64,000 nt of DNA. It comes from Ciceribacter lividus. GTDB taxonomy: Bacteria > Pseudomonadota > Alphaproteobacteria > Rhizobiales > Rhizobiaceae. The notes below the pieces were generated by a model. That model did not search any database, was not told the DNA's origin, and was given only the letters and a program-made list of their open reading frames with translations. Both the position numbers and the translations under genes were made by a program. Positions 28,370-37,297 of the stretch are shown here, piece after piece (position 1 is the first letter of the stretch; each line of letters begins with the position of its first letter). Location: assembly GCF_003337715.1 (NCBI RefSeq), contig NZ_QPIX01000011.1, positions 1-64,000 of the forward strand, written 5' to 3'.

Positions 28370-29421
28370 TGGCGCCCGTTCGTCTCCTCGTCCTCGGAAC
28401 CGGCGGCATGGCCAATACCCACGCCATGAACTTCGCGACGATCCCGGATGTCCAGCTCGTCGCCGCGGTCGACGTCGATCTCGCGAAGGCGCGTGCCTTC
28501 GCCGCCCGCCACGACATCCCGAACACCTTCACCTCGCTGGAGGAAGCCCTTGCCTGGGGCGAGTTCGATGCCGTGACCAACGTCACGCCGGATCGCGCCC
28601 ACTATCCGACGACGCTTCCCCTGATTGCCGCCGGCAAGCACGTGATGTGCGAAAAGCCGCTCGCCGAGACCTACGGCAAGGCCGACGAGATGGCGACGGC
28701 CGCCGAACGCGCCAGCCTCGTCAACGTCGTGAACCTCACCTACCGCAACGTCGCGCAGGTGCAGAAGGCACGCCAGATGGTGCTCGCCGGCGAGATCGGC
28801 AAGGTGCGCCACATCGAGGCCTCCTATCTCCAGAGCTGGCTCGTCTCCAAGGCCTGGGGCGACTGGTCGACGGAGAGCCAGTGGCTCTGGCGTCTCTCGA
28901 CGAAGCACGGCTCCAACGGCGTGCTCGGCGATGTCGGCATCCACATCCTCGATTTCGCCGGTTACGGTGCAGCGACCGATATCGACCACATCTTCGCGCG
29001 GCTGAAGACCTTCGAGAAGGCGCCCGGCAACAGGATCGGCGAATACGATCTCGACGCCAATGACAGCTTCACGATGACGGCCGAGTTCACCAATGGTGCG
29101 ATGGGCGTGATCCACGCAAGCCGCTGGGCGACGGGCCACCTCAACGAATTGAGGCTGCGCATTCACGGCGACAAGGGCGCGCTCGAGGTCATCCACCGGC
29201 CGGATCGTTCGGTTCTGCGGGCCTGCCTGCAGGAGGATGTCGAACTCGCGGTGTGGAAGGAGATCGCGGTCGATCCGGTCGCCACCAACTACCAGAAGTT
29301 CATCGCGGCGATCCAGGAGGGGCGCGGTCAGGAGCCGAATTTCCGCCACGCCGCCAACCTGCAGAAGATCCTCGATCTCGCCATGGTGACCGAGCTCGAA
29401 CGGCGCGAACTGACCGTCTGA
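28369..29421 (+). CDS. thuB: ThuB-type Gfo/Idh/MocA dehydrogenase
   Basis: A 350-residue NAD(P)-dependent dehydrogenase of the Gfo/Idh/MocA family. The Rossmann start is RLLVLGTGGMANTHAMNF, the EKPL motif is VMCEKPLAETYGKAD, and the catalytic region has GVLGDVGIHILDFAGY with the usual D-x3-H. With ThuA it is thought to oxidise the C3 hydroxyl of disaccharides. It overlaps thuA by one base and is the last gene of the operon; a strong terminator follows. Confidence 0.92.
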   Translation: MAPVRLLVLGTGGMANTHAMNFATIPDVQLVAAVDVDLAKARAFAARHDIPNTFTSLEEALAWGEFDAVTNVTPDRAHYPTTLPLIAAGKHVMCEKPLAETYGKADEMATAAERASLVNVVNLTYRNVAQVQKARQMVLAGEIGKVRHIEASYLQSWLVSKAWGDWSTESQWLWRLSTKHGSNGVLGDVGIHILDFAGYGAATDIDHIFARLKTFEKAPGNRIGEYDLDANDSFTMTAEFTNGAMGVIHASRWATGHLNELRLRIHGDKGALEVIHRPDRSVLRACLQEDVELAVWKEIAVDPVATNYQKFIAAIQEGRGQEPNFRHAANLQKILDLAMVTELERRELTV

Positions 29422-29476
29422 AGCATCCCTTCTCCCAAGGTTACGGCACGCCCCCTGCCGCGGACCTTCGGGGCGA

Positions 29477-29510
29477 GACCCCGCGGCTCTCTCCTGCCGC
29501 GGGGTCTTTT
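29477..29510 (+). terminator. rho-independent terminator of the thu operon
   Basis: GACCCCGCGGC (29477-29487) pairs perfectly with GCCGCGGGGTC (29496-29506), with an eight-base loop, and is followed by TTTT (29507-29510). It lies 55 bases after the thuB stop and also ends transcription ahead of the convergent LysR gene. Confidence 0.9.
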
Positions 29511-29540
29511 CGTCTGTGCCGCGGAGGCAGTCGGCGCCGG

Positions 29541-30509
29541 CTACGGCGCGAGGCTCTGCCCGCCCGGAGCCGGACGGCCGATGAACTGTGAAACCGAAGG
29601 CGGGAAACCGGAGACGGTGGAGGCTGCGCCTTCCGGCACGTGATGCTCGATCGCCCGCGCGAAGGCCTTCAAGGCCGCGTTCGACCGGCCGGCGGTCTGG
29701 CGAAGCACGATCTCGACCATGCCGAGTTCGGCCAGTTCCACCTCGCCGAGCCTCTGCAGCCGCAGAAGCCCTCCCCCCTCGACCTGGCTCTCCGCGAGTG
29801 CGGTGATGCCGAAGCCGGCCCGGACGGCGGCGAGCACATTCGCATAGCTCTGGCCTTCGTAGACCACCTGCGAGCGGATGCCCTCGTCCTCGAGGCTCTC
29901 CAAAAGGTGGCGGCGGTAGGCGCATCCCTCGTGGAAGACGACGAGCGGCAGGAGCTGTTCCGGGTCGGGGCGGAACCCGGGACCGGCGGCCCAGACCAGC
30001 GCCTCCCGCCGCAGAACGCCCGCGGACGGAACGGCGTCGGCCTGGACGAGCTGCTTGATGAGCGCGATGTCGACCTCACCGTTTTCGAGACGCCGTTCCA
30101 GCCGGGCGGAGAAGTCCGAGATCGCGCGGACGTCGCAGTCGGGATGGCTCGCCTTGAACCGGCTGACGAGCTCGTTCAGCCAGCCGACGTCGATATCATC
30201 CATGATGCCGACCCGGATGCTGCCGGAGACGGAGGGGCGTTGCAGGTTCGTCCAGGCGTCGTCCACGGTGGCAAGGATCTTCAGCGCGAAGGGCAGAAGC
30301 CGCTGGCCGGCGTCGGTCAGCCCTTCGACATGGCCACGCGAACGCTTGAGCAGGCGCTCGCCGAGCGCGTCCTCCATGCTCCTGATCTGCCGCGTGAGCG
30401 CCGTCTGCGTGCGCATCCGCGATCGTGCGGCATTCGTGAAGCTTTGGTGTTCGGCCACCGCGACGAAAGCCCTTATCTGTTCGAGCGTCAGCCTGCGCAA
30501 ATCGATCAT
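29541..30509 (-). CDS. LysR-family transcriptional regulator
   Basis: A 322-residue LysR regulator. The N-terminal winged helix contains LEQIRAFVAVAEHQSFTNAA and TQTALTRQIRSMEDALGERL. The remainder is the two-lobe effector domain. The start is the ATG at 30509, giving MIDLRRLTLEQ, with AAAGAGG eight bases upstream. It diverges from the DRE-TIM metallolyase gene, and a palindrome lies in the 127-base gap, the usual arrangement for a LysR regulator and its target. The effector is unknown, but probably a carboxylic acid related to the neighbouring lyase and permease. Confidence 0.88.
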   Translation of the reverse strand: MIDLRRLTLEQIRAFVAVAEHQSFTNAARSRMRTQTALTRQIRSMEDALGERLLKRSRGHVEGLTDAGQRLLPFALKILATVDDAWTNLQRPSVSGSIRVGIMDDIDVGWLNELVSRFKASHPDCDVRAISDFSARLERRLENGEVDIALIKQLVQADAVPSAGVLRREALVWAAGPGFRPDPEQLLPLVVFHEGCAYRRHLLESLEDEGIRSQVVYEGQSYANVLAAVRAGFGITALAESQVEGGGLLRLQRLGEVELAELGMVEIVLRQTAGRSNAALKAFARAIEHHVPEGAASTVSGFPPSVSQFIGRPAPGGQSLAP

Positions 30510-30534
30510 CGTAATGCCTCTTTCGCATATTGGC

Positions 30535-30562
30535 GCAGCATAATTCATTTTCGTCATGCTGC
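30535..30562. promoter_or_regulatory. palindrome in the LysR/metallolyase intergenic region
   Basis: GCAGCAT (30535-30541) and ATGCTGC (30556-30562) are perfect inverted halves, 14 bases apart. Outside them, TATTGGCGC and GCGCAATA add further imperfect symmetry. The position between divergent genes suits LysR binding. Confidence 0.5.
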
Positions 30563-30636
30563 AATGCGCAATACCCTTCATGCGGGAGGATGGTTTCGAT
30601 CGCACCACCGAACGTTACATAGCCAAGGAGCCCATC

Positions 30637-31887
30637 ATGGGAATGACATTTCCGGCTGGCCACAAGCCGCGTTTCTCGAACTTCAGCATTGACGGCGTGC
30701 TCGACGAGACCCTGCGCGAAGGGGCTGAACGCTGCATGTTCTCCATCCCGACCATCGACAAGCTGCCGTTGATCCGCAGCATCATGAAGTCCGGCGTGCG
30801 GGATCTGGTCTTCGGGAGCGGTCCCGACGATCCGGACGATCTCGCCGCCGTCTTGGCAAGGCTCGAAGGAGAGCATACGATAGACGGGCAGAAGTTCTCC
30901 TTCATCCTGCTGCTCAACTGCTTCGAACCGCTGATGGTGCAGTTCGAGCGGTTTCCCGAGGCGCTGCGCCGGCACGTCACCATCAGCTTCGGCATGATCA
31001 CCCATGACAGCGAGCACGACCTGTTCGAGAAAACGGTCGACCGGTTCCGCCGCCTCGGCTTCGACAGCCTCCGCGTCTCCCTCCTCAACAATTTCGGCGG
31101 CGAGATCGGCGAAGCGGCATACGCCAACATCACGCGGCAGATCGACCGGTCGCGGGCACTGGGGATCGAGACCGTTCGGATCAACGATTCCCTCGGGACG
31201 ATCTATCCCGAGGCGATGGCGGTGCTCGCGGCGAACCTGCGCCACGACTACCCGGAAACCAATTTCTGCCTGCATGCCCACAACGACCGCGGTTTCGGCC
31301 TCCAGAACGCGCTCGCCTCGATCTACCACGGCTTCAACCTGATCGAGGGCGGGTTCGCCGAGTTCGGTAACCGGTCCGGCCTGCCGGCCATCGAGCTTCT
31401 GTGCAAGATCTTCGCCGAGAAGAACATCCACATCACCGGCGGCGACCTGAACGACGAGACCGTTTCGGAAACGGCGCGGCTCGCCGAGGAGACTTTCCTT
31501 CTGGTGCCGAGCCTCTTCCGTCCGGCGAGCGGCCATATCGTCGACTGCGAAAACATGGGGGTCACCAATATTCCCGACTATCTCGGCGCGAGCAGCGCGT
31601 CGCGCTACTTCCTGAACCGCATCGGCCTGCACATGCCGACGCTCGAGCGGCTCTTCCATGACCTCGGCGTCAACGACCAGGGCAGCATTTCGGAGATGGC
31701 CACCGGTTTCCGCGACCATCTCGAAGGGCTGATGCACGAGGTCACCGTGAGGAAGGCCTTCGAGTACCGCGCGCTGCGCCGGATGGTCGAGACCTTCTAT
31801 GACGACGACGTGCTGTTCTCCGACCGGGTCTACACCATGGCCCGACAGTTCCTCGACGGCCGCGGCGCCCGGCCGGTCGCCGCCTGA
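30637..31887 (+). CDS. DRE-TIM metallolyase (HMGL-like carboxyltransferase/aldolase family)
   Basis: A 416-residue TIM-barrel protein of the family that includes isopropylmalate, homocitrate and citramalate synthases and HMG-CoA lyase. The N-terminal catalytic motif is LDETLREGAE (family D-x-TLR-[DE]G). The metal-binding motif is LHAHNDRGFGLQNALA, followed by EGGFAEFGNRSGLPAIE. The C-terminal 110 residues do not resemble the LeuA regulatory domain. It follows the divergent LysR gene and precedes an AEC-type permease, suggesting cleavage or synthesis of a hydroxy-acid. The exact substrate is not recognisable. The ATG at 30637 follows CCAAGGAGCCC. Confidence 0.8.
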   Translation: MGMTFPAGHKPRFSNFSIDGVLDETLREGAERCMFSIPTIDKLPLIRSIMKSGVRDLVFGSGPDDPDDLAAVLARLEGEHTIDGQKFSFILLLNCFEPLMVQFERFPEALRRHVTISFGMITHDSEHDLFEKTVDRFRRLGFDSLRVSLLNNFGGEIGEAAYANITRQIDRSRALGIETVRINDSLGTIYPEAMAVLAANLRHDYPETNFCLHAHNDRGFGLQNALASIYHGFNLIEGGFAEFGNRSGLPAIELLCKIFAEKNIHITGGDLNDETVSETARLAEETFLLVPSLFRPASGHIVDCENMGVTNIPDYLGASSASRYFLNRIGLHMPTLERLFHDLGVNDQGSISEMATGFRDHLEGLMHEVTVRKAFEYRALRRMVETFYDDDVLFSDRVYTMARQFLDGRGARPVAA

Positions 31888-31900
31888 CCGCCCGCTTCAT

Positions 31901-31928
31901 CCGGCCGTCGCGTTATCGCGGCGGCCGG
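31901..31928 (+). promoter_or_regulatory. stem-loop between metallolyase and AEC permease genes
   Basis: CCGGCCGTCGCG (31901-31912) faces CGCGGCGGCCGG (31917-31928) across a TTAT loop. One position is a U-G pair in RNA. It is followed by TTTCC, too short a T-run for efficient termination, so partial read-through to the permease gene is likely. Confidence 0.5.
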
Positions 31929-31950
31929 TTTCCGACGAACCAAAAAAGGC

Positions 31951-32913
31951 ATGAGTTGCATGATTGAGATCGTCATCCCGGTCTTCCTCGTCATCCTGGT
32001 CGGCTATCTCTTCGGTCGCCGGAACCAGTTCAGCGCGGAAGCCGAAAAGCTGATCAACGAGTACGTCCTCTACATCGCCCTTCCGGCGCTGCTCTTCCTC
32101 GCGGTCGCGCGTGCCGATCCGAACGACCTCGCGCAGTGGCGCTTCGTGCTCGCCACCCTCGCTGGCATCGCCGCGGCCTATGTCGCCGGCAACGTGCTTG
32201 CCTGGACGCGCGGTGTCCGCTCGCCGCAATCCTCGCTCGTCGGCATGGCGTCGTGCTACGGAACGACCGGCTACATGGGCATTCCGATCCTCGTCGCCGC
32301 CTTCGGCCCGCAGGCGGCGGTGCCGGCGGCGATTGCCACCATCCTCCACAACATCCCGGCGATCATGACCGTCATCGTCACCCACGACATCGCCGGCCGG
32401 ACGAATGTCGGACTGCTCTCCAGCCTGAAGCGTGCCCTGACGACGACGCTCAAGAATCCGCTCACGCTGGCGGTGCTCGCGGGCGCGGCCTTTGCGCTCC
32501 TGCGCATTCCCCTGCCGGGTGTCGCCGTGTCGTTCACCCAGTTCCTCGCGAATGCCGCCGGGTCGACCGCGCTTTTCGCCCTCGGTCTCGGGCTCGCCCG
32601 CATCCCGATCTCCAGGAAGGCGCTTTCCGCCAAGTTCGGATGGGTCGGCCCGACCGCCCTGATCAAGATCGTCCTGCAGCCGGTTGTCACGCTGGCGGTC
32701 CTGCTTGCACTGGTCGGAACCGGCGTCGACATCTGGTTTGCGACCGCGGTCGTCATGGCGGCCCAGCCGATCGGCGCGGGCGCCTATGTGTTCGCCAGCC
32801 GCTACGGCTATTTCGGTGAGGAGACCTCCGTCGCGATCATCCTTTCGCTGCTGGTAACGGTGCTGACGCTGACCGTCATCCTGCAGATCTTCGGGACTCA
32901 ACTCGGCACCTGA
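31951..32913 (+). CDS. AEC-family permease
   Basis: A 320-residue membrane protein of the auxin efflux carrier (AEC) family, related to bacterial malate/malonate carriers, with about ten hydrophobic helices. The N-terminal half has INEYVLYIALPALLFLAV and SCYGTTGYMGIPI, and the C-terminal half has AAQPIGAGAYVFASRYGY. Two ATGs nine bases apart (31951 and 31960) are possible starts. It probably moves the substrate or product of the adjacent metallolyase, such as a dicarboxylate. The assignment is by context only. Confidence 0.85.
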   Translation: MSCMIEIVIPVFLVILVGYLFGRRNQFSAEAEKLINEYVLYIALPALLFLAVARADPNDLAQWRFVLATLAGIAAAYVAGNVLAWTRGVRSPQSSLVGMASCYGTTGYMGIPILVAAFGPQAAVPAAIATILHNIPAIMTVIVTHDIAGRTNVGLLSSLKRALTTTLKNPLTLAVLAGAAFALLRIPLPGVAVSFTQFLANAAGSTALFALGLGLARIPISRKALSAKFGWVGPTALIKIVLQPVVTLAVLLALVGTGVDIWFATAVVMAAQPIGAGAYVFASRYGYFGEETSVAIILSLLVTVLTLTVILQIFGTQLGT

Positions 32914-33036
32914 CCCACGCCGGGCAGGTGAGGAGCCTCTTTTCCGGGCACCCTCCACCCATGCCTGCAGGGAAAAATCCTCATGTCCCGGCAACGGGTT
33001 GACCGATCCGTGCGGCACTGCAGCATGGAATCTGCA

Positions 33037-33091
33037 TTGACATTTCTCGTCACCAAAGTGAGTATTTGCCCATCAACAGCGCAAATGCTCA
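33037..33091 (+). promoter_or_regulatory. promoter and operator of the smo operon
   Basis: TTGACA at 33037-33042 is a consensus -35. An inverted repeat, TGAGTATTTGC (33059-33069) and GCAAATGCTCA (33081-33091), matches at 10 of 11 positions with an 11-base spacer and covers the expected -10 position (AGTATT). A repressor or dual regulator bound here would block polymerase. The start of smoE follows 15 bases after the repeat, behind GGGAGGAAGAC. No regulator gene is adjacent. Confidence 0.62.
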
Positions 33092-33106
33092 TTTTGGGAG
33101 GAAGAC

Positions 33107-34420
33107 ATGACATTGAAGACCTTGTTGCTGGGCGCCTGCTCGGCCCTTGCTCTCGCCGGGATCGCCTCGGCCGAGACGCTGACGATCGCGACCGTGAACA
33201 ACGGCGACATGATCCGCATGCAGGGGCTGACGGACGACTTCACCAGCAAGAACCCCGACATTAAGGTCGAGTGGGTCACGCTCGAGGAAAACGTGCTGCG
33301 CGAGCGCGTGACGACCGACATCGCTACCAAGGGCGGCCAGTACGACATCATGACCATCGGCACCTACGAGGTTCCGATCTGGGCCAAGCAGGGCTGGCTG
33401 CTGCCGCTCGACAATCTCGGCGCCGACTATGACGTCAACGACCTGCTGCCGGCGATCCGCTCGGGTCTCACCGGCGACGACGGCAAGCTCTATGCTGCAC
33501 CCTTCTACGGCGAAAGCTCGATGGTCATGTACCGCAAGGATCTGATGGAGAAGGCCGGGCTCACTATGCCGGACGCCCCGACCTGGGACTTCGTGGCCGA
33601 TGCGGCGCGCAAGATGACCTACCGTGAGAACGGCATCAACGGCATCTGCCTGCGCGGCAAGGCCGGCTGGGGCGAGAACATGGCTTTCCTGACGGCGACC
33701 GCCAACGCCTTCGGCGCCCGCTGGTTCGACGAAAACTGGAAGCCGCAGTTCGACCAGCCGGAATGGAAGAACACGCTCGACTTCTACGTCAAGCTGATGA
33801 ACGACGCCGGCCCGCAGGGCGCCTCCTCGAACGGCTTCAACGAGAACCTCGCCCTCTTCCAGCAGGGCAAGTGCGGCATGTGGATCGACGCCACGGTGGC
33901 TGCGTCCTTCGTCACCAATCCGAAGGATTCGACCGTCGCCGACAAGGTCGGCTTCGCCCTCGCCCCGGATACCGGTCTCGGCAAGCGCGGCAACTGGCTT
34001 TGGGCCTGGAACCTCGCGATCCCGGCAGGCTCGCAGAAGGCGGAAGCCGCGGAAAAGTTCATCGCCTGGGCGACCGGCAAGGGCTATCTCGATCTCGTCG
34101 CTTCCAAGGAAGGCTGGGCGAACGTTCCTCCCGGCACCCGCACCTCGCTCTACGAGAACCCGGAATACCAGAAGGCGGCGCCCTTCGCGAAGATGACGCT
34201 CGACTCCATCAACGCGGCCGACCCGAAGAACCCGAGCGTCAAGCCGGTGCCCTATGTCGGCGTCCAGTTCGTGGCGATCCCCGAGTTCCAGAGCCTCGGC
34301 ACCTCGGTCGGCCAGCTCTTCTCGGCAGCACTCGCCGGCCAGATGTCGGTGGATGATGCGCTTGCCCAGGCGCAGAGCCTCACCGAGCGCGAAATGACCC
34401 GCGCCGGTTACATCAAGTAA
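33107..34420 (+). CDS. smoE: sorbitol/mannitol ABC transporter substrate-binding protein
   Basis: A 437-residue family-1 polyol-binding protein with a Sec signal (MTLKTLLLGACSALALAGIASA, before ETLT). Typical segments are YDIMTIGTYEVPIWAKQGWL, FYGESSMVMYRKDLMEKAG and FQQGKCGMWIDATVAASFV. With the following permeases, ATPase, sorbitol dehydrogenase and mannitol dehydrogenase it matches the rhizobial smo system for sorbitol, mannitol and probably arabitol. Two strong stem-loops separate it from smoF. Confidence 0.93.
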   Translation: MTLKTLLLGACSALALAGIASAETLTIATVNNGDMIRMQGLTDDFTSKNPDIKVEWVTLEENVLRERVTTDIATKGGQYDIMTIGTYEVPIWAKQGWLLPLDNLGADYDVNDLLPAIRSGLTGDDGKLYAAPFYGESSMVMYRKDLMEKAGLTMPDAPTWDFVADAARKMTYRENGINGICLRGKAGWGENMAFLTATANAFGARWFDENWKPQFDQPEWKNTLDFYVKLMNDAGPQGASSNGFNENLALFQQGKCGMWIDATVAASFVTNPKDSTVADKVGFALAPDTGLGKRGNWLWAWNLAIPAGSQKAEAAEKFIAWATGKGYLDLVASKEGWANVPPGTRTSLYENPEYQKAAPFAKMTLDSINAADPKNPSVKPVPYVGVQFVAIPEFQSLGTSVGQLFSAALAGQMSVDDALAQAQSLTEREMTRAGYIK

Positions 34421-34440
34421 TTCGACCTCCCGAAAGCAAC

Positions 34441-34466
34441 GCCGCCCGGATTGCGGTCCGGGCGGC
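34441..34466 (+). promoter_or_regulatory. stem-loop 1 between smoE and smoF
   Basis: GCCGCCCGGA (34441-34450) and TCCGGGCGGC (34457-34466) form a perfect ten-base stem with a six-base loop, 20 bases after the smoE stop. No T-run follows. It is expected to stabilise smoE mRNA and reduce downstream expression. Confidence 0.65.
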
Positions 34467-34481
34467 GCGGACATCGGCACC

Positions 34482-34507
34482 GTTCTCCCCCGCTCGCGGG
34501 GGAGAAC
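34482..34507. repeat. stem-loop 2 between smoE and smoF (CTCCCCCGC type)
   Basis: GTTCTCCCCCGC (34482-34493) and its exact reverse complement (34496-34507) are separated by two bases. Similar palindromes with CTCTCCCC arms occur at 7497-7534 and 59819-59844, so it belongs to a dispersed family common between genes in this group of bacteria. Confidence 0.65.
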
Positions 34508-34578
34508 AGCCCGATCGAGGATCAACGAACCGACGGACAGGGCCTGCCCTCTCCCTCGGAATTCAGGGTGGCTGCGCC

Positions 34579-35451
34579 ATGGCAACGGAAAACACACGAG
34601 GATTGGCGCGCATGATGATGGCGCCGTCAGTCGGGCTCCTGCTGATCTGGATGATCGTGCCGCTGGCGATGACGCTCTGGTTCTCGTTCCAGAACTACAA
34701 TCTCCTGAACCCGGCCAATGTCAGCTTCGCGGGTCTCTTCAACTACCGCTATTTCTATACCGACCCGGCCTTCTTCCAGTCACTCTGGAACACGCTTCTG
34801 ATCGTCGGCGGTGTGCTCCTCGTCACCGTCATCGGCGGGATCGCGGTGGCGCTTCTGCTCGACCAGCCGATCTTCGGCCAGGGACTGGTGCGGATCATGG
34901 TCATTTCGCCGTTCTTCGTGATGCCGCCAGTCGCCGCCCTCGTCTGGAAGAACATGATCATGCATCCGGGCTACGGCGTGCTCGCCGACATCAACCGGGC
35001 GCTCGGGCTCACGCCGGTCGACTGGTTCGCGCAGTATCCGCTGGTGTCGATCGTCATCATCGTCGCCTGGCAGTGGCTGCCCTTCGCCACCCTCATCCTG
35101 CTCACCGCGCTCCAGTCGATGGATACCGAGCAGAAGGAGGCCGCCGAAATGGACGGCGCAAATGCGCTGAACCAGTTCATCTATCTGACGCTGCCGCATC
35201 TCGCCCGCGCGATCACCGTGGTCATCCTGATCCAGACGATCTTCCTGCTCGGGGTTTACGCGGAAATCCTGGTCACGACGAACGGCGGTCCGGGCTACGC
35301 TTCCACCAATCTCGCCTTCCTGATCTACCGCACCGCGCTCCTCGGCTACGACGTCGGCGGCGCCTCGGCCGGGGGCATCATCGCCGTCGTACTCGCCAAC
35401 GTCGTCGCCTTCTTCCTGATGCGCGCCGTCGGCAAGAATCTCGACCGCTGA
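34579..35451 (+). CDS. smoF: sorbitol/mannitol ABC transporter permease 1
   Basis: A 290-residue MalF-type permease with six membrane helices and the EAA loop EAAEMDGANALNQFIYLTLPH. The N terminus begins MATENTRGLARMMMAPSVGL, and the first helix follows at once. It lies 158 bases after smoE across two stem-loops and ten bases before smoG, which has its own site (GAGGAGACGACC). Confidence 0.92.
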   Translation: MATENTRGLARMMMAPSVGLLLIWMIVPLAMTLWFSFQNYNLLNPANVSFAGLFNYRYFYTDPAFFQSLWNTLLIVGGVLLVTVIGGIAVALLLDQPIFGQGLVRIMVISPFFVMPPVAALVWKNMIMHPGYGVLADINRALGLTPVDWFAQYPLVSIVIIVAWQWLPFATLILLTALQSMDTEQKEAAEMDGANALNQFIYLTLPHLARAITVVILIQTIFLLGVYAEILVTTNGGPGYASTNLAFLIYRTALLGYDVGGASAGGIIAVVLANVVAFFLMRAVGKNLDR

Positions 35452-35461
35452 GGAGACGACC

Positions 35462-36286
35462 ATGGCACGCAGTATCACCACTCGCCGCAAGATCGCCGTC
35501 ACTGCCCTCGCCTGGGTCGTCGCGCTGCTGATCTTCTTTCCGATCCTCTACACGATCATCACCAGCCTGAAGACCGAGACCGAGGCGATCCAGGGTTTCG
35601 ACCTCGTGCCCTCCTTCACGCTCGAAAGCTACGTGACGGTCCAGACCCAGCGCGACTACCTGAAGCCCTTCATGAACTCGGTCGTGCTCTCGGTCGGCTC
35701 GACGCTGCTTGCCCTTCTCGTCGGCATTCCCGCCGCCTGGGCGATGGCCTTCTCGCCGACGAAACGGACGAAGGACATCCTGATGTGGATGCTCTCCACC
35801 AAGATGATGCCGGCCGTCGCAGTCCTCGTCCCGATCTATCTCCTCTTCCGGGATTTCGGTCTGCTCGACACCCGCATCGGTCTCACGATCATGCTGATGC
35901 TGATCAACCTGCCGATCGTCGTCTGGATGCTCTACACCTATTTCCGGGAAATCCCCGGCGAGATCCTCGAGGCGGCCCGCATGGACGGGGCGACGCTCTT
36001 CGGCGAGATCGTCTACGTGCTGACGCCGATGGCGGTTCCCGGCATCGCCTCGACGCTGCTCCTCAACATCATTCTCGCCTGGAACGAGTCCTTCTGGACC
36101 ATCCGGCTGACCACCACCAACGCCGCGCCGCTCACCGCCTTCATCGCCTCCTTCTCGAGCCCGCAAGGCCTGTTCTGGGCCAAGCTCTCGGCCGCGTCGA
36201 CGCTCGCCATCGCGCCGATCGTCATTCTCGGCTGGTTCAGTCAAAGGCAACTGGTACGCGGGCTGACCTTCGGCGCCGTCAAGTAA
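35462..36286 (+). CDS. smoG: sorbitol/mannitol ABC transporter permease 2
   Basis: A 274-residue MalG-type permease with six membrane helices. The EAA loop is LEAARMDGATLFGEIVYVLTP. The start MARSITTRRKIAVTALAWVV gives a short basic tail before the first helix. It is followed after 12 bases by the ATPase gene. Confidence 0.92.
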   Translation: MARSITTRRKIAVTALAWVVALLIFFPILYTIITSLKTETEAIQGFDLVPSFTLESYVTVQTQRDYLKPFMNSVVLSVGSTLLALLVGIPAAWAMAFSPTKRTKDILMWMLSTKMMPAVAVLVPIYLLFRDFGLLDTRIGLTIMLMLINLPIVVWMLYTYFREIPGEILEAARMDGATLFGEIVYVLTPMAVPGIASTLLLNIILAWNESFWTIRLTTTNAAPLTAFIASFSSPQGLFWAKLSAASTLAIAPIVILGWFSQRQLVRGLTFGAVK

Positions 36287-36298
36287 GGAACGACCATC

Positions 36299-37297
36299 AT
36301 GGGAAGCATCAGACTGGAACAGCTCTCCAAATCCTTCGGCGAGCACGCGGTCATCCCCTCGATCGATCTCGAAATCAACGACGGCGAGTTCGTCGTCTTC
36401 GTGGGCCCCTCGGGCTGCGGCAAGTCCACGCTGCTGCGGCTGATCGCCGGGCTCGAGGATGCGAGCGGCGGCAGGATCATCATCGACGGCAAGGACGAGA
36501 CGGCGACAGCGCCGGCACGGCGCGGGCTCGCCATGGTCTTCCAGTCCTACGCCCTCTACCCGCATATGAGCGTGCGCTCCAATATCGGCTTCCCGCTGAA
36601 GATGGCGAACGTCGACAAGGCCGAAATCGACCGCAAGGTCGAGGAAGCCGCCCGCATCCTCAACCTCGGGGACTACCTCGACCGCAAGCCCCGCGCCCTT
36701 TCCGGCGGCCAGCGCCAGCGTGTCGCGATCGGCCGTGCGATCGTCCGTTCGCCGCGCTGCTTCCTTTTCGACGAGCCGCTCTCCAACCTCGATGCCGCGC
36801 TGCGTGTCGCCATGCGCCTCGAAATCACCGAACTCCACCACAAGCTTGGCGCCACCTCGATCTACGTCACCCACGACCAGGTCGAGGCGATGACCATGGC
36901 CGACAAGATCGTCGTGCTCAACAAGGGCCGCATCGAACAGGTCGGCTCTCCGCTCGACCTCTATCGCCGGCCTGCCAATATCTTCGTCGCCGGCTTCATC
37001 GGCTCTCCGAAGATGAACCTGATCTCCGGCCGGACGGCGACCGACGAAGGCGCACATACGGTCGGCATCCGCCCGGAGCACCTCACCCTTTCGACCGAGA
37101 CAGGTCGCTGGAAGGGCAAGGTCACGGTGGCCGAGCATCTCGGCTCCGACACTTTCCTGCACGTCGACGTTCCGGGCATCGGCACGCTCACCACCCGCAC
37201 CGGCGGCGACGTGCCAGTCCGACATGGCGACGAGGTCTTCGTCACCCCCGAGCCCGGCCATCTCCACAAGTTCGATGCGAAGGGACTTGCCCTATGA
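36299..37297 (+). CDS. smoK: sorbitol/mannitol ABC transporter ATPase
   Basis: A 332-residue MalK-type ATPase with Walker [10 protein letters not shown] (residues 36-44), signature [15 protein letters not shown], Walker [12 protein letters not shown] and H loop [11 protein letters not shown]. The C-terminal regulatory domain has [11 protein letters not shown]. It is close in sequence to ThuK of the same window, including an identical Walker region, and the two may be partly interchangeable. It overlaps the smoS start by four bases. Confidence 0.94.
   Translation: MGSIRLEQLSKSFGEHAVIPSIDLEINDGEFVVFVGPSGCGKSTLLRLIAGLEDASGGRIIIDGKDETATAPARRGLAMVFQSYALYPHMSVRSNIGFPLKMANVDKAEIDRKVEEAARILNLGDYLDRKPRALSGGQRQRVAIGRAIVRSPRCFLFDEPLSNLDAALRVAMRLEITELHHKLGATSIYVTHDQVEAMTMADKIVVLNKGRIEQVGSPLDLYRRPANIFVAGFIGSPKMNLISGRTATDEGAHTVGIRPEHLTLSTETGRWKGKVTVAEHLGSDTFLHVDVPGIGTLTTRTGGDVPVRHGDEVFVTPEPGHLHKFDAKGLAL

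Noticed and set aside
28243..29925. 560-codon minus-strand frame across thuB and the LysR end
   Set aside because: It crosses the strong thu terminator and two well-supported genes. The composition is that of a shadow frame.
34441..34507. two hairpins after smoE as a full terminator
   Set aside because: No T-run follows either stem, and the rest of the transport operon lies directly downstream in the same direction. Attenuation or mRNA protection fits better.
35378..37267. 629-codon minus-strand open frame across smoF-smoK
   Set aside because: It lies antisense to smoF (tail), smoG and smoK, which have full family motifs. Long antisense frames are expected in high-GC DNA with strong third-position bias.
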